A DNA stretch of 64,000 nucleotides, taken from assembly GCA_013127575.1 (NCBI GenBank), contig CP053418.1, positions 4,588,001 to 4,652,000 of the forward strand, read 5' to 3'. The stretch comes from Ramlibacter terrae (GTDB taxonomy: Bacteria > Pseudomonadota > Gammaproteobacteria > Burkholderiales > Burkholderiaceae_C). The position numbers and the translations under genes were made by a program. The notes beneath the pieces are model-generated. The model worked only from the letters and a program-made list of their open reading frames with translations, did no database searches and was not told where the DNA came from. Shown in pieces: positions 1 through 8,164 of this stretch. Positions within the stretch are counted from its first letter, which is position 1; the number at the start of each line of letters is the position of its first letter.

Positions 1-451
1 GGCGCCGACCTCGATGGCATGTTCGGCCCCGGGCGGCGCGGGCAGCGAAGCCGCGCCGCGCACGCGCCACGACCACCGTGCCGTCGGGGACCGCCGAATG
101 CAGGTCGAAGGACGTGGCCAGCCGGCGCACCGCGCCGAGCCCGGTGCCGGGCGTGCCGCCGGTGGAAAAGCCGTCGTCGAGCGCGCGATGGACGTCGGCC
201 ATGCCCGGGCCTTCGTCGATCGCGACCACCTCGACTTCGCCGCGCGACTTGCGCGCGGACAGCAGCAGCCGCCCGCCGACCGCGTGGCGCAGCAGGTTGG
301 TGCAGAGCTCGGTGACCACGATGGCCAGCCGTCCGGCTTCGACTTCGTCGAGCCCGCAGTCGTGCGCGAGTTCGGCGGCATGCCGCCGGGCCTCGCCGGT
401 GCGGCTCGGATCCTCCATGGGAAAGACAGCATGGAAGCTGCCCACGATCAT
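1..451 (-). CDS. ATP-binding SpoIIE-type phosphatase (RsbX/RsbT-like), 3' end cut
   Basis: The gene starts at ATG 451 and runs off the left edge. The first ~125 residues form a GHKL-type anti-sigma kinase fold: an N-box region (VTELCTNLLRHAVGG), then DEGPGM and the G-rich FSTGGTPGTGLG. After that the frame with EHAIEVGA looks like the start of a SpoIIE/PP2C domain, reached through a frame break near 65. In other bacteria this gene type follows rsbT and is thought to dephosphorylate stressosome proteins. The start overlaps the rsbT stop (ATGA), so the two are probably translated together. The phosphatase half lies outside the window, so that part of the call is inferred. Confidence 0.7.
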   Translation of the reverse strand, partial: MIVGSFHAVFPMEDPSRTGEARRHAAELAHDCGLDEVEAGRLAIVVTELCTNLLRHAVGGRLLLSARKSRGEVEVVAIDEGPGMADVHRALDDGFSTGGTPGTGLGAVRRLATSFDLHSAVPDGTVVVARARRGFAARAARGRTCHRGRR

Positions 452-854
452 TTCCACCGGGTGATGCTCACGCGGGTGCCTTCGCCGGGAACGGAGGCAA
501 GTTCGAACTCGTGCACCAGCCGTTTGCTGCCCGGCAGGCCGGGCCCATGCCGCCGCCGGATGTCCAGCCGTCGGTCAGGGCGAGGCGGGTGTCGGGGATG
601 CCAGGACCGGTGTCCTCGAAATGCAGCCGCAGCCCGCGCCGGATGCCGTCGTCGAGCAGTTCCCAGCGCATCCCGCCGCCGCCGCCGTGGACCAGCGTGT
701 TGCGCGACAGCTCGCTCGCCGCGGTGATCATCTTGGTCTGGTCGACCAGCGAGAACTTCAGGGCCTGCGTGAGGACGCGGACCTTCTGCCGGCTCGCGAC
801 GATGTCCTCCTCGGAGCGCAGCGGCAGCGCGCCTTGCGTTTCATCAGCGGACAA
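448..854 (-). CDS. rsbT: RsbT-like serine/threonine kinase of the stressosome
   Basis: About 135 residues. RsbT phosphorylates RsbS and RsbR in the stressosome and is released to pass the stress signal on. Visible GHKL motifs are the N-box region SELSRNTLVHGGGG, the G1 box EDTGPGIPD and a glycine-rich GWTSGGGMG lid. After the lid the frame breaks near 540; reading on in the next frame gives the usual G-L-P-G-S-K-R stretch and the ending TRVSITRWK. The start (854) lies inside the rsbS stop region and the stop overlaps the next gene by four bases, so the three genes are one translational unit. Confidence 0.85.
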
Positions 855-1217
855 GCGGGTTCTCCTTGCGGCCGAGCGCCGGGAGTTCCATGCCCCGTTC
901 GACGTTGAGCGCGGTGCGCACGCCTTCGAGGGAGAGGCCGAGTTCGACCAGCGTGATCGCCACGGCCGGCTGCATGCCCACCACCACCGTGGTGGCGTCG
1001 AGGATGCGCGAGATGCCGGAGATGCTGGCGAGCATGCGGCCGACGAACGAGTCGACGATCTCCAGCGCGGAGATGTCGATCATCACGCCCTTGGCGCCGG
1101 ACGATGCGATCTTGTTGGCCGGGTCGTCCTGCAGCGCCAGCGCCATCTGGTCCTGCATGTCCACCGGATGGTGACCAGCAGGACGGAGCCCATCTGGAGG
1201 ATCGGGATGCGGTACAT
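844..1217 (-). CDS. rsbS: RsbS-like STAS-domain stressosome scaffold
   Basis: About 124 residues, a single STAS domain starting MYRIPILQMGS. RsbS packs with RsbR into the stressosome shell and holds RsbT until it is phosphorylated. The segment DISALEIVDSFVGRML carries the serine corresponding to the phosphorylated site of RsbS. The frame breaks near 1165, where the family sequence I-Q-V-D predicts ATCCAGGTGG and the window has ATCCGGTGG. A second deviation near 1120 changes an expected Leu to Pro without moving the frame. The gene begins ten bases after the rsbR stop and overlaps rsbT. Confidence 0.85.
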
Positions 1218-1226
1218 GTGCCCGGC

Positions 1227-2075
1227 CTACTTCGCGCGGGTGATGACGTAGCCCTGCTGCTCCATGGCGAGGCTCAGCGCGTCCGCCAGGCTGGCCTTGG
1301 AGGCGATGCCCTGCAGGTCGATGCCCGGTGCACGATGGTCTGCGCGATCTGCGGGCGGATGCCGCTGATGATGCACTCGGCGCCCATCAGCCGGATCGCG
1401 GCCACGGTCTTGAGCAGGTGCTGCGCCACCAGCGTGTCGACGGTGGGCACGCCCGTGATGTCGATGATGGCCAGCCGCGAGCCGGTGGCCACGATGCGCT
1501 CGAGCAGCGTTTCCATCACGACCGGGTGCGGGCCGAATCCAGCGTGCCGATCATAGGCACCGCCAGCACGCCTTCGAACAGCTTGATGACCGGCGTGGAC
1601 AGCTCCAGCAGGTCCTGCTGCTGGCGGCGGATGATGTCCTCGCGGGTCTGCTGGTAGACCGTGACGGTGGCCTGCGCCATGCGGTCGGCCACGGCCGAGA
1701 TCGCCCACAGCGCGGCGACCTGCCCGTCCACGGGGACGTTGGCCTGCACCAGGCCGAACAGCGGCCGCTTGACGGCCAGCACGAACATGCTGGTGTCGCC
1801 GGCGGACTGGCCCTGCGCCGCGCGCGTGCGCGAGAGCGACTCGAGCGTCTGGCGCAGCGCGGCCCACTGGGGGCCCGGAAAACATCGGGATCGGCGCCGG
1901 CTTGCAGCGCATCGCGCAGCGCATGCAGCACTTCCTCGGCTTCGCCGCGCATGGACCTGCGACCGGCGTCGGTGACGCGGCTGGAAGCGGCGCCCGCCTC
2001 CTTCAGCCACTCGTCGAGGATCTGGTCTTCGTGCTGGGCGAGCAGGCGCGCGATGGCTTCGTTGTGCTGGTTCAT
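1227..2075 (-). CDS. RsbR-type stressosome sensor (RsbRD_N + STAS)
   Basis: About 283 residues from ATG 2075 to TAG 1227. The N-terminal ~150 residues (MNQHNEAIARLLAQHEDQIL...) resemble the helical RsbRD_N input domain, and the C-terminal ~120 residues are a STAS domain with IDITGVPTVDTLVAQHLL, including the threonines that RsbT phosphorylates in known RsbR proteins. The reading frame breaks near 1875, 1523 and 1326; in each case restoring CCTGG or CCAGG mends both frame and motif. It is the first gene of the rsbR-rsbS-rsbT chain and likely carries its promoter in the 80 bases before it. The sensed signal cannot be told from sequence. Confidence 0.8.
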
Positions 2076-2157
2076 GGGGAGTATGTGGTGGAAGGCCGGG
2101 GAAACGGAACATTATGTGAATGCTGTCGAGCTAGGCCCTGTAGGAAAACGCCGACAT

Positions 2158-2823
2158 TCAGCCTTGCAGCAGCCGCGGAAGCTCCGCCAGGTCGGTGAAG
2201 ATCACGGCCGCCCCGGCGCCGCGCAACGCGCCGGGCGCGTCATGGCCTGCTTCCGGCGGGCTGTAGCCGAAAACGGTGGCGCCGGCCGCGGCGCCGGCCG
2301 TGACGCCGGTGATCGTGTCTTCGACGACCGCACAGCGTCCCGGCGCGACGCCCAGCATCTCCATCGCGGCGAGGTAGACGTCGGGCGCGGGCTTGGAGCG
2401 GGGCATTTCATGGCCGCTGAACACCCGCCCTTCGAAGAACGGCAGCATGCCGCACTTGCGCAACTGCAGTTCCACCTTGAACCGGTCGGCGCCGGAGCAG
2501 CAGGCGATGCGGCCCCGGAAGGCGGCATGCAACGCGGCGACGGTCTCCGGCGCGCGCGGAATCGGCTGCAGGCGTTCGACGAGGCCCTGGTTGCGCCGCT
2601 CGCGGAACCGCACGAACCAGTCTTCCGTCAGCGGCTGGCCGGTGCGCGCCTCGATCAGCGGCAGTTCGTCCTTGACGGCCTTGCCGACGAACAGGCGCAT
2701 GCACTCTTCGCGCGTCAGCTCCCAGCCGAGTTCGGCCAGCATGTCGCGCAGCACGCCGTTGGTGATGCCCTCGCTGTCGACCAGCACGCCGTCGCAATCG
2801 AACAGCACGGCTTCGAATTTCAC
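2158..2823 (-). CDS. HAD-superfamily phosphatase (YieH / phosphoglycolate-phosphatase-like)
   Basis: Intact, 221 residues. A cytoplasmic sugar-phosphate or metabolite phosphatase is likely. Motif I is FDCDGVLVDSE (nucleophile and acid Asp), motif II is the CCSGA serine, the conserved lysine sits in SKPAPDVYL, and motif IV is VVEDTITGV. An alpha-helical cap lies between motif I and II, typical of subfamily I. The start is taken as GTG 2823 because it overlaps the ychJ stop as GTGA and puts motif I at residue 4; no ATG is placed as well. The substrate cannot be named; 6-phosphogluconate phosphatase, beta-phosphoglucomutase and phosphoglycolate phosphatase share this layout. Confidence 0.8.
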   Translation of the reverse strand: MKFEAVLFDCDGVLVDSEGITNGVLRDMLAELGWELTREECMRLFVGKAVKDELPLIEARTGQPLTEDWFVRFRERRNQGLVERLQPIPRAPETVAALHAAFRGRIACCSGADRFKVELQLRKCGMLPFFEGRVFSGHEMPRSKPAPDVYLAAMEMLGVAPGRCAVVEDTITGVTAGAAAGATVFGYSPPEAGHDAPGALRGAGAAVIFTDLAELPRLLQG

Positions 2824-3211
2824 TGCATGTCTCCGTCCGGGTAGTACCAGCGTCCGCCTTCGCGGACGAAACGGCTGCGCTCGTGCAGCCGGGTGGCGCG
2901 GCCGGCCAGCCGGGAGCGCGCCACGAACTCGACTTCGGCGTGGTCCGCATCGCGCTGCCGGTGGTCGCGCACTTCCAGCCCGAGCCACTTCACGCCGGGT
3001 TCGAACCCGACATGCGGGGGCCGGTGCGCGGGATGCCGGTGGCGAGCAGGTAGCCGGCGTTCTCCGTCACGAACGCGCTGTAGCGCGAGCGCATCAGGCT
3101 TTCGGCATCGGGCGCGGGCGTGCCCTCGAAATCGGCGATGTAGCGGCCGCAGCACCGGGCGAAGGCCGCCGGCCGGCCGCACCAGCAGGGCTTGTCGGCG
3201 TCCGCCTTCAT
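2820..3211 (-). CDS. ychJ: YchJ family protein with SEC-C-type zinc motif
   Basis: About 130 residues. The N-terminus CWCGRPAAFARCCGRY matches the cysteine-rich zinc-binding motif of YchJ/SEC-C proteins, followed by SLMRSRYSAF and, after a frame break near 3022, KWLGLEV...EVEFVAR and a C-terminal RFVREGGRWYYPDG, all typical of the family's NTF2-like domain. The break falls where family sequence predicts a CCAGG. Function of the family is not established. Start ATG 3211 overlaps the rhodanese stop (ATGA) and the stop overlaps the HAD start, so it sits in the middle of a coupled three-gene chain. Confidence 0.8.
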
Positions 3212-3627
3212 GCGCCTTTCTTGGCCTTGCGTTCTTCCATCGTCTCCGTGGGGCCGCCCTGCTTCACCCACTCGCCGAACCCACCGTCGATGTGGGCCAC
3301 ATTGGTCATGCCCATGTCCTGCAGCGTCTTGGCCGCCAGCGCGCTGCGCCAGCCCGCGCCGCAGAACAGCACGAACTCCTTGCCCTCGTCGGCGAAGAGC
3401 TTCTTGTGGTAAGGGGACGCGGGGTCGACCCAGAACTCCAGCATGCCCCTCGGCGCGTGGAAGCTGCCCGGCACGGTGCCTTCGGCCTGCAACTCGCGGA
3501 TGTCGCGGATGTCGACGACCTGCAGGCCCGGTTCGCCCAGGCGCCGCTTCACGTCGTCGACGGAATAGGTCTTCACCTGCGCCATGGCTTCGTCGACCAG
3601 CGCGCGATGTCCCTTGGTGATCGGCAT
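3208..3627 (-). CDS. Rhodanese-like domain protein
   Basis: Intact, 139 residues, one rhodanese domain and no signal peptide. Sulfur transfer or a sulfur-related redox role in the cytoplasm is the general expectation. The domain shows VVDIRDIRELQAEGTVPGS near residue 39 and the active-site loop FCGAGWRSALAAK with the catalytic Cys, followed by HIDGGFGEWVKQGGP. The start ATG 3627 has a purine-rich GGAGAG just upstream. It lies 16 bases downstream of the trkH stop and overlaps ychJ. The sulfur acceptor is unknown. Confidence 0.85.
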   Translation of the reverse strand: MPITKGHRALVDEAMAQVKTYSVDDVKRRLGEPGLQVVDIRDIRELQAEGTVPGSFHAPRGMLEFWVDPASPYHKKLFADEGKEFVLFCGAGWRSALAAKTLQDMGMTNVAHIDGGFGEWVKQGGPTETMEERKAKKGA

Positions 3628-3643
3628 GGGCTCTCCTTTGCGG

Positions 3644-5100
3644 CTATTTCCGCCAGAACTGGGGGTGAACAGTACCAGCACCGAGAGCAGTTCCAGCCGG
3701 CCGAGCAGCATCGCGAAGCTGAGGATCCAGAGCTGGAAGTCGTTCAGCACCCCGAAGTGGCTGGCCGGCCCGACTGGCCGAGGCCGGGGCCGATGTTGTT
3801 GACGCAGACGATGACGGCGGAAAACGCCGTCACGAGGTCGAGCCCCGACAGCAGCATCAGCAGCGTGAGGCCGACGATGCTGGCGCCGTAGATCAGCATG
3901 AAGGCGAGCACCGCCGCCAGCACCGTGGGCGGCACCGTCGCGCCGCCGAGCGTCACCGGGTTGACCACGCGCGGATGGATGATGCGCACCAGCTCGCGCC
4001 GGGCCTGCTTGACCAGCAGGAGCATGCGGACCATCTTGATCCCGCCGCCGGTGGAGCCGGCACAGGACACGAAGCAGCCCGGGAAGATCAGCAGGACGGG
4101 GCCGAAAGCCGGCCAAAGCGCGTAGTCGGTGGACGCATAGCCGGTGGTGGTGGCCATCGACACCACATGGAACGCCGCGGCGCGCAGGGCGGACAGATGG
4201 TCCTCGTAGACCGCGTTGCCGGCGAGCACCGGGGTGAGGACCGCGACCGCACCGGCCATCACCAGCAGGTAGGCGCGCACTTCGGCATCGCCCAGGACGA
4301 TGGCCGAAGAGCGGCTGCGCCAGACCGCGAAGTAGCGCAGGAAGCTGATGCCGGAAAGCACCATGAAGAGCATCGCCACCGTCTCGAGCACGGGCGAGTT
4401 CCAGTACGCGAAGCTGGCGTCGTGCGAGGAAAAGCCGCCCGGCCCATCGTCGTGCACATGTGCATGAAGGCGTCGGCCCAGCTCATGCCCGCGATGCGGT
4501 AGGCGACGAAGCAGGCGCCGGAGAGCGCGAAGTACACCGTCCACAGGCCGCGCGCCGTCTCGGCGATGCGCGGCGTGAGCTTGTCGTCCTTCAGCGGGCC
4601 CGGCGTCTCGGCGCGGTACAGCTGCATGCTGCTCAGGCCGAGCATCGGCAGCACGGCCACCACCAGCAGGATGATGCCCAGCCCGCCGATGAACTGCAGG
4701 AAGCAGCGCCACACGTTCACCGACAGCGGCAGGCCGTCGATGCCGATCAGCGCGGTGGCGCCGGTGGCGGTGAGCGCGCTCATCGCCTCGAAGTACGCGT
4801 CGGCCCATTCGATGCGCGGGACGGTCCACAGCAGCGGCACGGCGGCGCACGCCGGCAGCACGACCCGGTGAGCGTGACCAGCAGGAAGCCGTCGCGCGGC
4901 TGCAGTTCGCGGGCATGGTGGCGCAGCACCCAGCCCATGAACCAGCCGACGGAAACGGTGAGGCCGAAACCCCAGGCCCAGATGCGTGCCTCGGCGTACT
5001 CGCCGACGCCGAGCGCCCACGCGAGCGGCACCGGGGAAGGCCACGGAAAAGCCCACGAGCACGCGGGCGAGTACCGCCAGACCGGTTGCAGACTATCCAT
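3644..5100 (-). CDS. trkH: Trk-type potassium uptake channel subunit TrkH
   Basis: About 485 residues, multi-pass inner-membrane K+ translocating subunit. Four pore-type repeats are visible: SALTATGATALIG, TTMG(L)GGFSSHD, VSMATTTGYASTDY and the VNNIGPGLG region, with the SCAGSTGGGIKMVR stretch typical of TrkH. The frame breaks at about 5080, 5055, 4866, 4440, 3773 and 3660; at most of these the conserved protein predicts a CCWGG that is missing a base. Start ATG 5100 overlaps the trkA stop by eight bases. TrkH needs TrkA, encoded directly upstream, for gating. Confidence 0.88.
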
Positions 5101-6498
5101 GGCGCGCCGGCGTGCTCAAAGGAAGGTGGCGCTCACGGAACAGCCGCTCCACGTCGCGCACCTGCCGCTTGTGGGGGATGAAGATCACGAGGTGGTCGTC
5201 CTGCTCGATCAGCGTGTCGTGGTGCGGCATCAGCACCTGCTGCGCCTTGTCCTCGCCCCGCACGATCGCGCCGATCGTCACGCCCGGCGGCCACTTCACC
5301 TCCTCGATGCGGCGGCCGACCAGCTGCGAAGTGCGGCGGTCGCCGCGGGCGATGCCCTCCATCGCCTCGGCGGCGCCGCGGCGCAGGCTGTGCACCGCCA
5401 CCACGTCGCCGCGCCGCACGTGCGTGAGCAGCTCGCCGATGACGGTCTGGGCGGGCGACAGCGCGATGTCGATGGTGCTGCCCCGGATCAGGTCGACGTA
5501 GGCGCGGCGGTTGATCAGCGCCAGCACGCGGCGTGCCCCGAGCCGCTTGGCCAGCATCGCCGACAGATGTTGTCCTCGTCATCGCTGGTGAGCGCGAGGA
5601 ACATGTCGATGTCGTCGACGTTCTCGTCGGACAGCAGTTCCTCGTCGGTGCCGTCGCCCTGCAGCACCAGCATCTCGGCGGGCAGTTGCGTGGCCGGTAT
5701 TCGCAGCGGGGCAGATCGCGCTCGATCAGCTTCACTGGTACTGCTCGCGCAGCCGTCGCGCCAGGCGCAGGCCGACCTTGCCGCCGCCGGCGATCATCAC
5801 GCGCCGCACCGGCTCGTCGGAGCGGTGCATCGCCTTGAGCACCTGCCGGATGTGGCGCGCGTCGGCCAGCAGGAACAGTTCGTCGCCCGGGAAGATGCGG
5901 GTGTTGCCTTCGCAGGTGAGCAGGGTCTCCTGCCGGTACAAGGCGACCAGCCGCATCGGCGCATCGGGAAAGAGCTCGCGGAACTGCGCGATGGGGTGGT
6001 TGACCACGGGGCTGCCGGGGGCGGCGCGCACCGCGATCAGCACCGCGCGCCCGCCCGAGAATTCCAGCACCTGCAGCGCCTCGGGGTAGTCGATCAGCTT
6101 CTGGATGTAGCGGACCACCGACTCCTCGGGGCAGATGACTGGTCGACCGCGAAGCCTTCCTTGCCCAGCAGCGGATGGCCGACGGTCAGTTCGGCGGCGC
6201 GCAAGCGAGCGATGGTGTTCGGCACGCGGAACAGGTCGTGCGCCACCTTGCACGCCACGAGATTGGTTTCGTCGAGCGAAGCGCAGGCGATCAGCATGTC
6301 TGCGTCTTCGGCGCCGGCGCGTTCCAGCACGTCGCGGTGGATGCCGTTGCCCGGCACGCCCCGCAGGTCGAGCCTCTCCTCCGGGGCGCGCAGGCGGCGC
6401 GCGTCGGGATCGATGACAGTGATGTCGTTGCGCTCCGAAACCAGGCTTTCGGCAACGCTTTCGCCGACCCGGCCGGCGCCCAGGATGATGATGCGCAT
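5093..6498 (-). CDS. trkA: Trk system NAD-binding regulatory subunit TrkA
   Basis: About 465 residues, close to the E. coli length of 458. TrkA is the cytoplasmic ring that binds NAD(H)/nucleotides and gates TrkH. Two RCK halves are present: ILGAGRVGESVAESL at the N-terminus and IAGGGKVGLRLARRL midway, each the GxGxxG dinucleotide motif, followed by TrkA_C segments (NHPIAQFRELFPD; WPPGVTIGAIVRG). The frame breaks near 6140, 5736, 5695 and 5565; the first three fit damaged CCAGG or CCTGG sites exactly. The promoter should lie in the 64-base divergent gap with the methyltransferase gene. Confidence 0.88.
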
Positions 6499-6562
6499 GG
6501 TGGTCGGCCATCATAGCCACCGCCGGGCGACGCCGGGGCGCGGCTGCGCTATCCTGCCGCGG

Positions 6563-7183
6563 ATGCAATCCGAGCCCGATGGCGCCAGCGCTGGCACGCT
6601 GGCCTACTACGAGCAGCGTGCCGCCCAGTTCTGGGAAGGCACCCGCGACCATGACGTAAGGCAGAACATGCAGGCGCTGCTGCGGCACATCGCGGCCGCG
6701 CCGCCGCTGCGGATCCTGGACTGGGATGCGGGCCGGGGCGGGATCTCGCGGCCTTTCGCGCGCTCGGTCACGCGCCGGTGGGCTGGACGGTTCGCCGCAG
6801 TTCGTGGCGATGGCGCGGCAGCACAGTGGCTGCGAAGTCTGGCACCAGGACTTCCTCGCCCTGCGCTTGCCCGACGCGGAGTTCGACGGCATCTTCGCCA
6901 ACGCGTCGCTGTTCCACGTGCCGAGCCGCGAACTGCCGCGGGTGCTGCGTGAACTGCATGCCACGCTCAAGCCGGGCGGCGTGCTGTTCTCCTCGAACCC
7001 GCGCGGGCAGAACGAGGAAGGCTGGAACGGCGGGCGCTACGGCACGTACCACGACCTGGCGGCATGGCGGCGCTACCGGCGGAGGCCGGCTTCACCGAGC
7101 TGGAGCACTACTACCGTCCCGAAGGACTGCCGCGCGAGCAGCAGCCGTGGCTGGCGTCGGTCTGGCGCAAGCCCGCCGGCTGA
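6563..7183 (+). CDS. Class I SAM-dependent methyltransferase
   Basis: About 207 residues. After repair of breaks at ~6721 and ~6783 the SAM-binding motif I reads ILDLGCGPGRDL, followed by acidic GLDGSPQFVAMA, then FDGIFANASLFHVP and LKPGGVLFSSNPRG, the classic methyltransferase_11 order. A third break near 7076 restores the C-terminal AEAGFTELEHYYRP and the stop at 7181-7183. The substrate cannot be inferred; the family includes ubiquinone-, tellurite- and small-molecule methyltransferases. It is transcribed divergently from trkA. Confidence 0.8.
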
Positions 7184-7261
7184 AGCTGTCGATCCGGCGC
7201 GGCCCCGTTCGTCGTAGCTGCAGAGGGTTGTCCTCTGGTTTTCTTTGTCTGGAGATCGATC

Positions 7262-7711
7262 ATGCCGAGCAACAGCGTCCAGTTTCACCGCGTGCTGACC
7301 GCGCCGCCCGAGCGCGTCTACCGCGCCTTCGTCGACCCGGCCGCGTTCGCGCGCTGGCTGCCCCCGAACGGGTTCACGGCCACCGTCCATGCGATGGACC
7401 CGAAGGTGGGCGGCGACTGGCGCATGTCGTTCACCAACTTCAGCGGCGGCGGCAGCCATTCGTTCGGCGGCAAGTACCTCGAGCTGGTGCCGGGCGAGCG
7501 CGTGCGCTACACCAGCAAGTTCGACGACCCCAACCTGCCCGGCGAGATGCAGACCACGGTCACGCTGAAGGCGGTGTCGTGCGGCACCGAGATGCACATC
7601 GTCCGGGAAGGCATCCCCGACGTGATCCCCACCGAGATGTGCTACCCGGGCTGGCAGGAGTCGCTGCTGGCGCTGGCCCGCCTGGTGGAACCCACGATCC
7701 CGCAGGGTTGA
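7262..7711 (+). CDS. SRPBCC / AHSA1 domain protein
   Basis: Intact, 149 residues. It has the START-like hydrophobic-cavity fold of the AHSA1 family: an N-terminal FHRVLTAPPERVYRAFVDP, KVGGDWR, ELVPGERVRYTSKF and the C-terminal GWQESLLALARLVE helix. Proteins of this family bind hydrophobic ligands or act in stress responses, but no reaction can be assigned. Start ATG 7262 is preceded by a TGGAG ribosome-binding sequence at a fitting distance. The next gene begins five bases after its stop. Confidence 0.85.
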   Translation: MPSNSVQFHRVLTAPPERVYRAFVDPAAFARWLPPNGFTATVHAMDPKVGGDWRMSFTNFSGGGSHSFGGKYLELVPGERVRYTSKFDDPNLPGEMQTTVTLKAVSCGTEMHIVREGIPDVIPTEMCYPGWQESLLALARLVEPTIPQG

Positions 7712-7716
7712 GCGGG

Positions 7717-8164
7717 ATGGACCTGCTGGTCAACATCGACGTGCCCGACGTGCAGCGGGCCGCGGCCTTCTATTGCGACGCGTTCGGGTTGACCCGGGGC
7801 CGGCAGCTGGGCGCCGGCGCCCTCGAACTGCTCGGGGCCTCGTCACCCATGTACCTGCTGGAAAAGGCGGAGGGCACCGGCTCGTCGGGACCGGGCACGC
7901 AGTCGCGCACCTATGCGCGCCACTGGTCGCCGGTGCACTGGACTTCGTGGTCGACGACATCGATGCCGCGGTCGCGCGGGCGGTGGCGGCCGGCGCCAAG
8001 GTGGAGCAGCCCGCGCGGACCGCGAACTGGGGCAAGCTGGCGATGCTGGCGGACCCGTTCGGGCACGGGGTGTGCTGGTGCAGTTCGTCGGGCGGGGGTA
8101 CGACGAACTCACAACAGGCTCTCAGGTCCCCGGCGTCCAGAAGCTGACGCTCGGCTCCACGTAG
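7717..8164 (+). CDS. VOC (glyoxalase/dioxygenase superfamily) protein
   Basis: About 149 residues with the paired beta-alpha-beta-beta-beta units of the vicinal oxygen chelate fold: DLLVNIDVPDVQRAAAFYCDAFGL and HLDFVVDDIDAAVARAVAAGA, ending PFGHGVCLVQF. Breaks near 7937 and 8075 both fit CCTGG sites reduced to CTGG. After the second repair the frame stops at 8162-8164, overlapping the tail of the convergent gene by about 40 bases; the exact stop is less certain than the rest. Candidate metal ligands are at family positions but no substrate is evident. It probably shares an mRNA with the SRPBCC gene. Confidence 0.75.

Noticed and set aside
4460..6952. 830-codon plus-strand open frame across trkH/trkA
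   Set aside because: Antisense shadow of the minus-strand trk genes in GC-rich DNA; low-complexity His/Arg/Asp-rich translation and no known motif.
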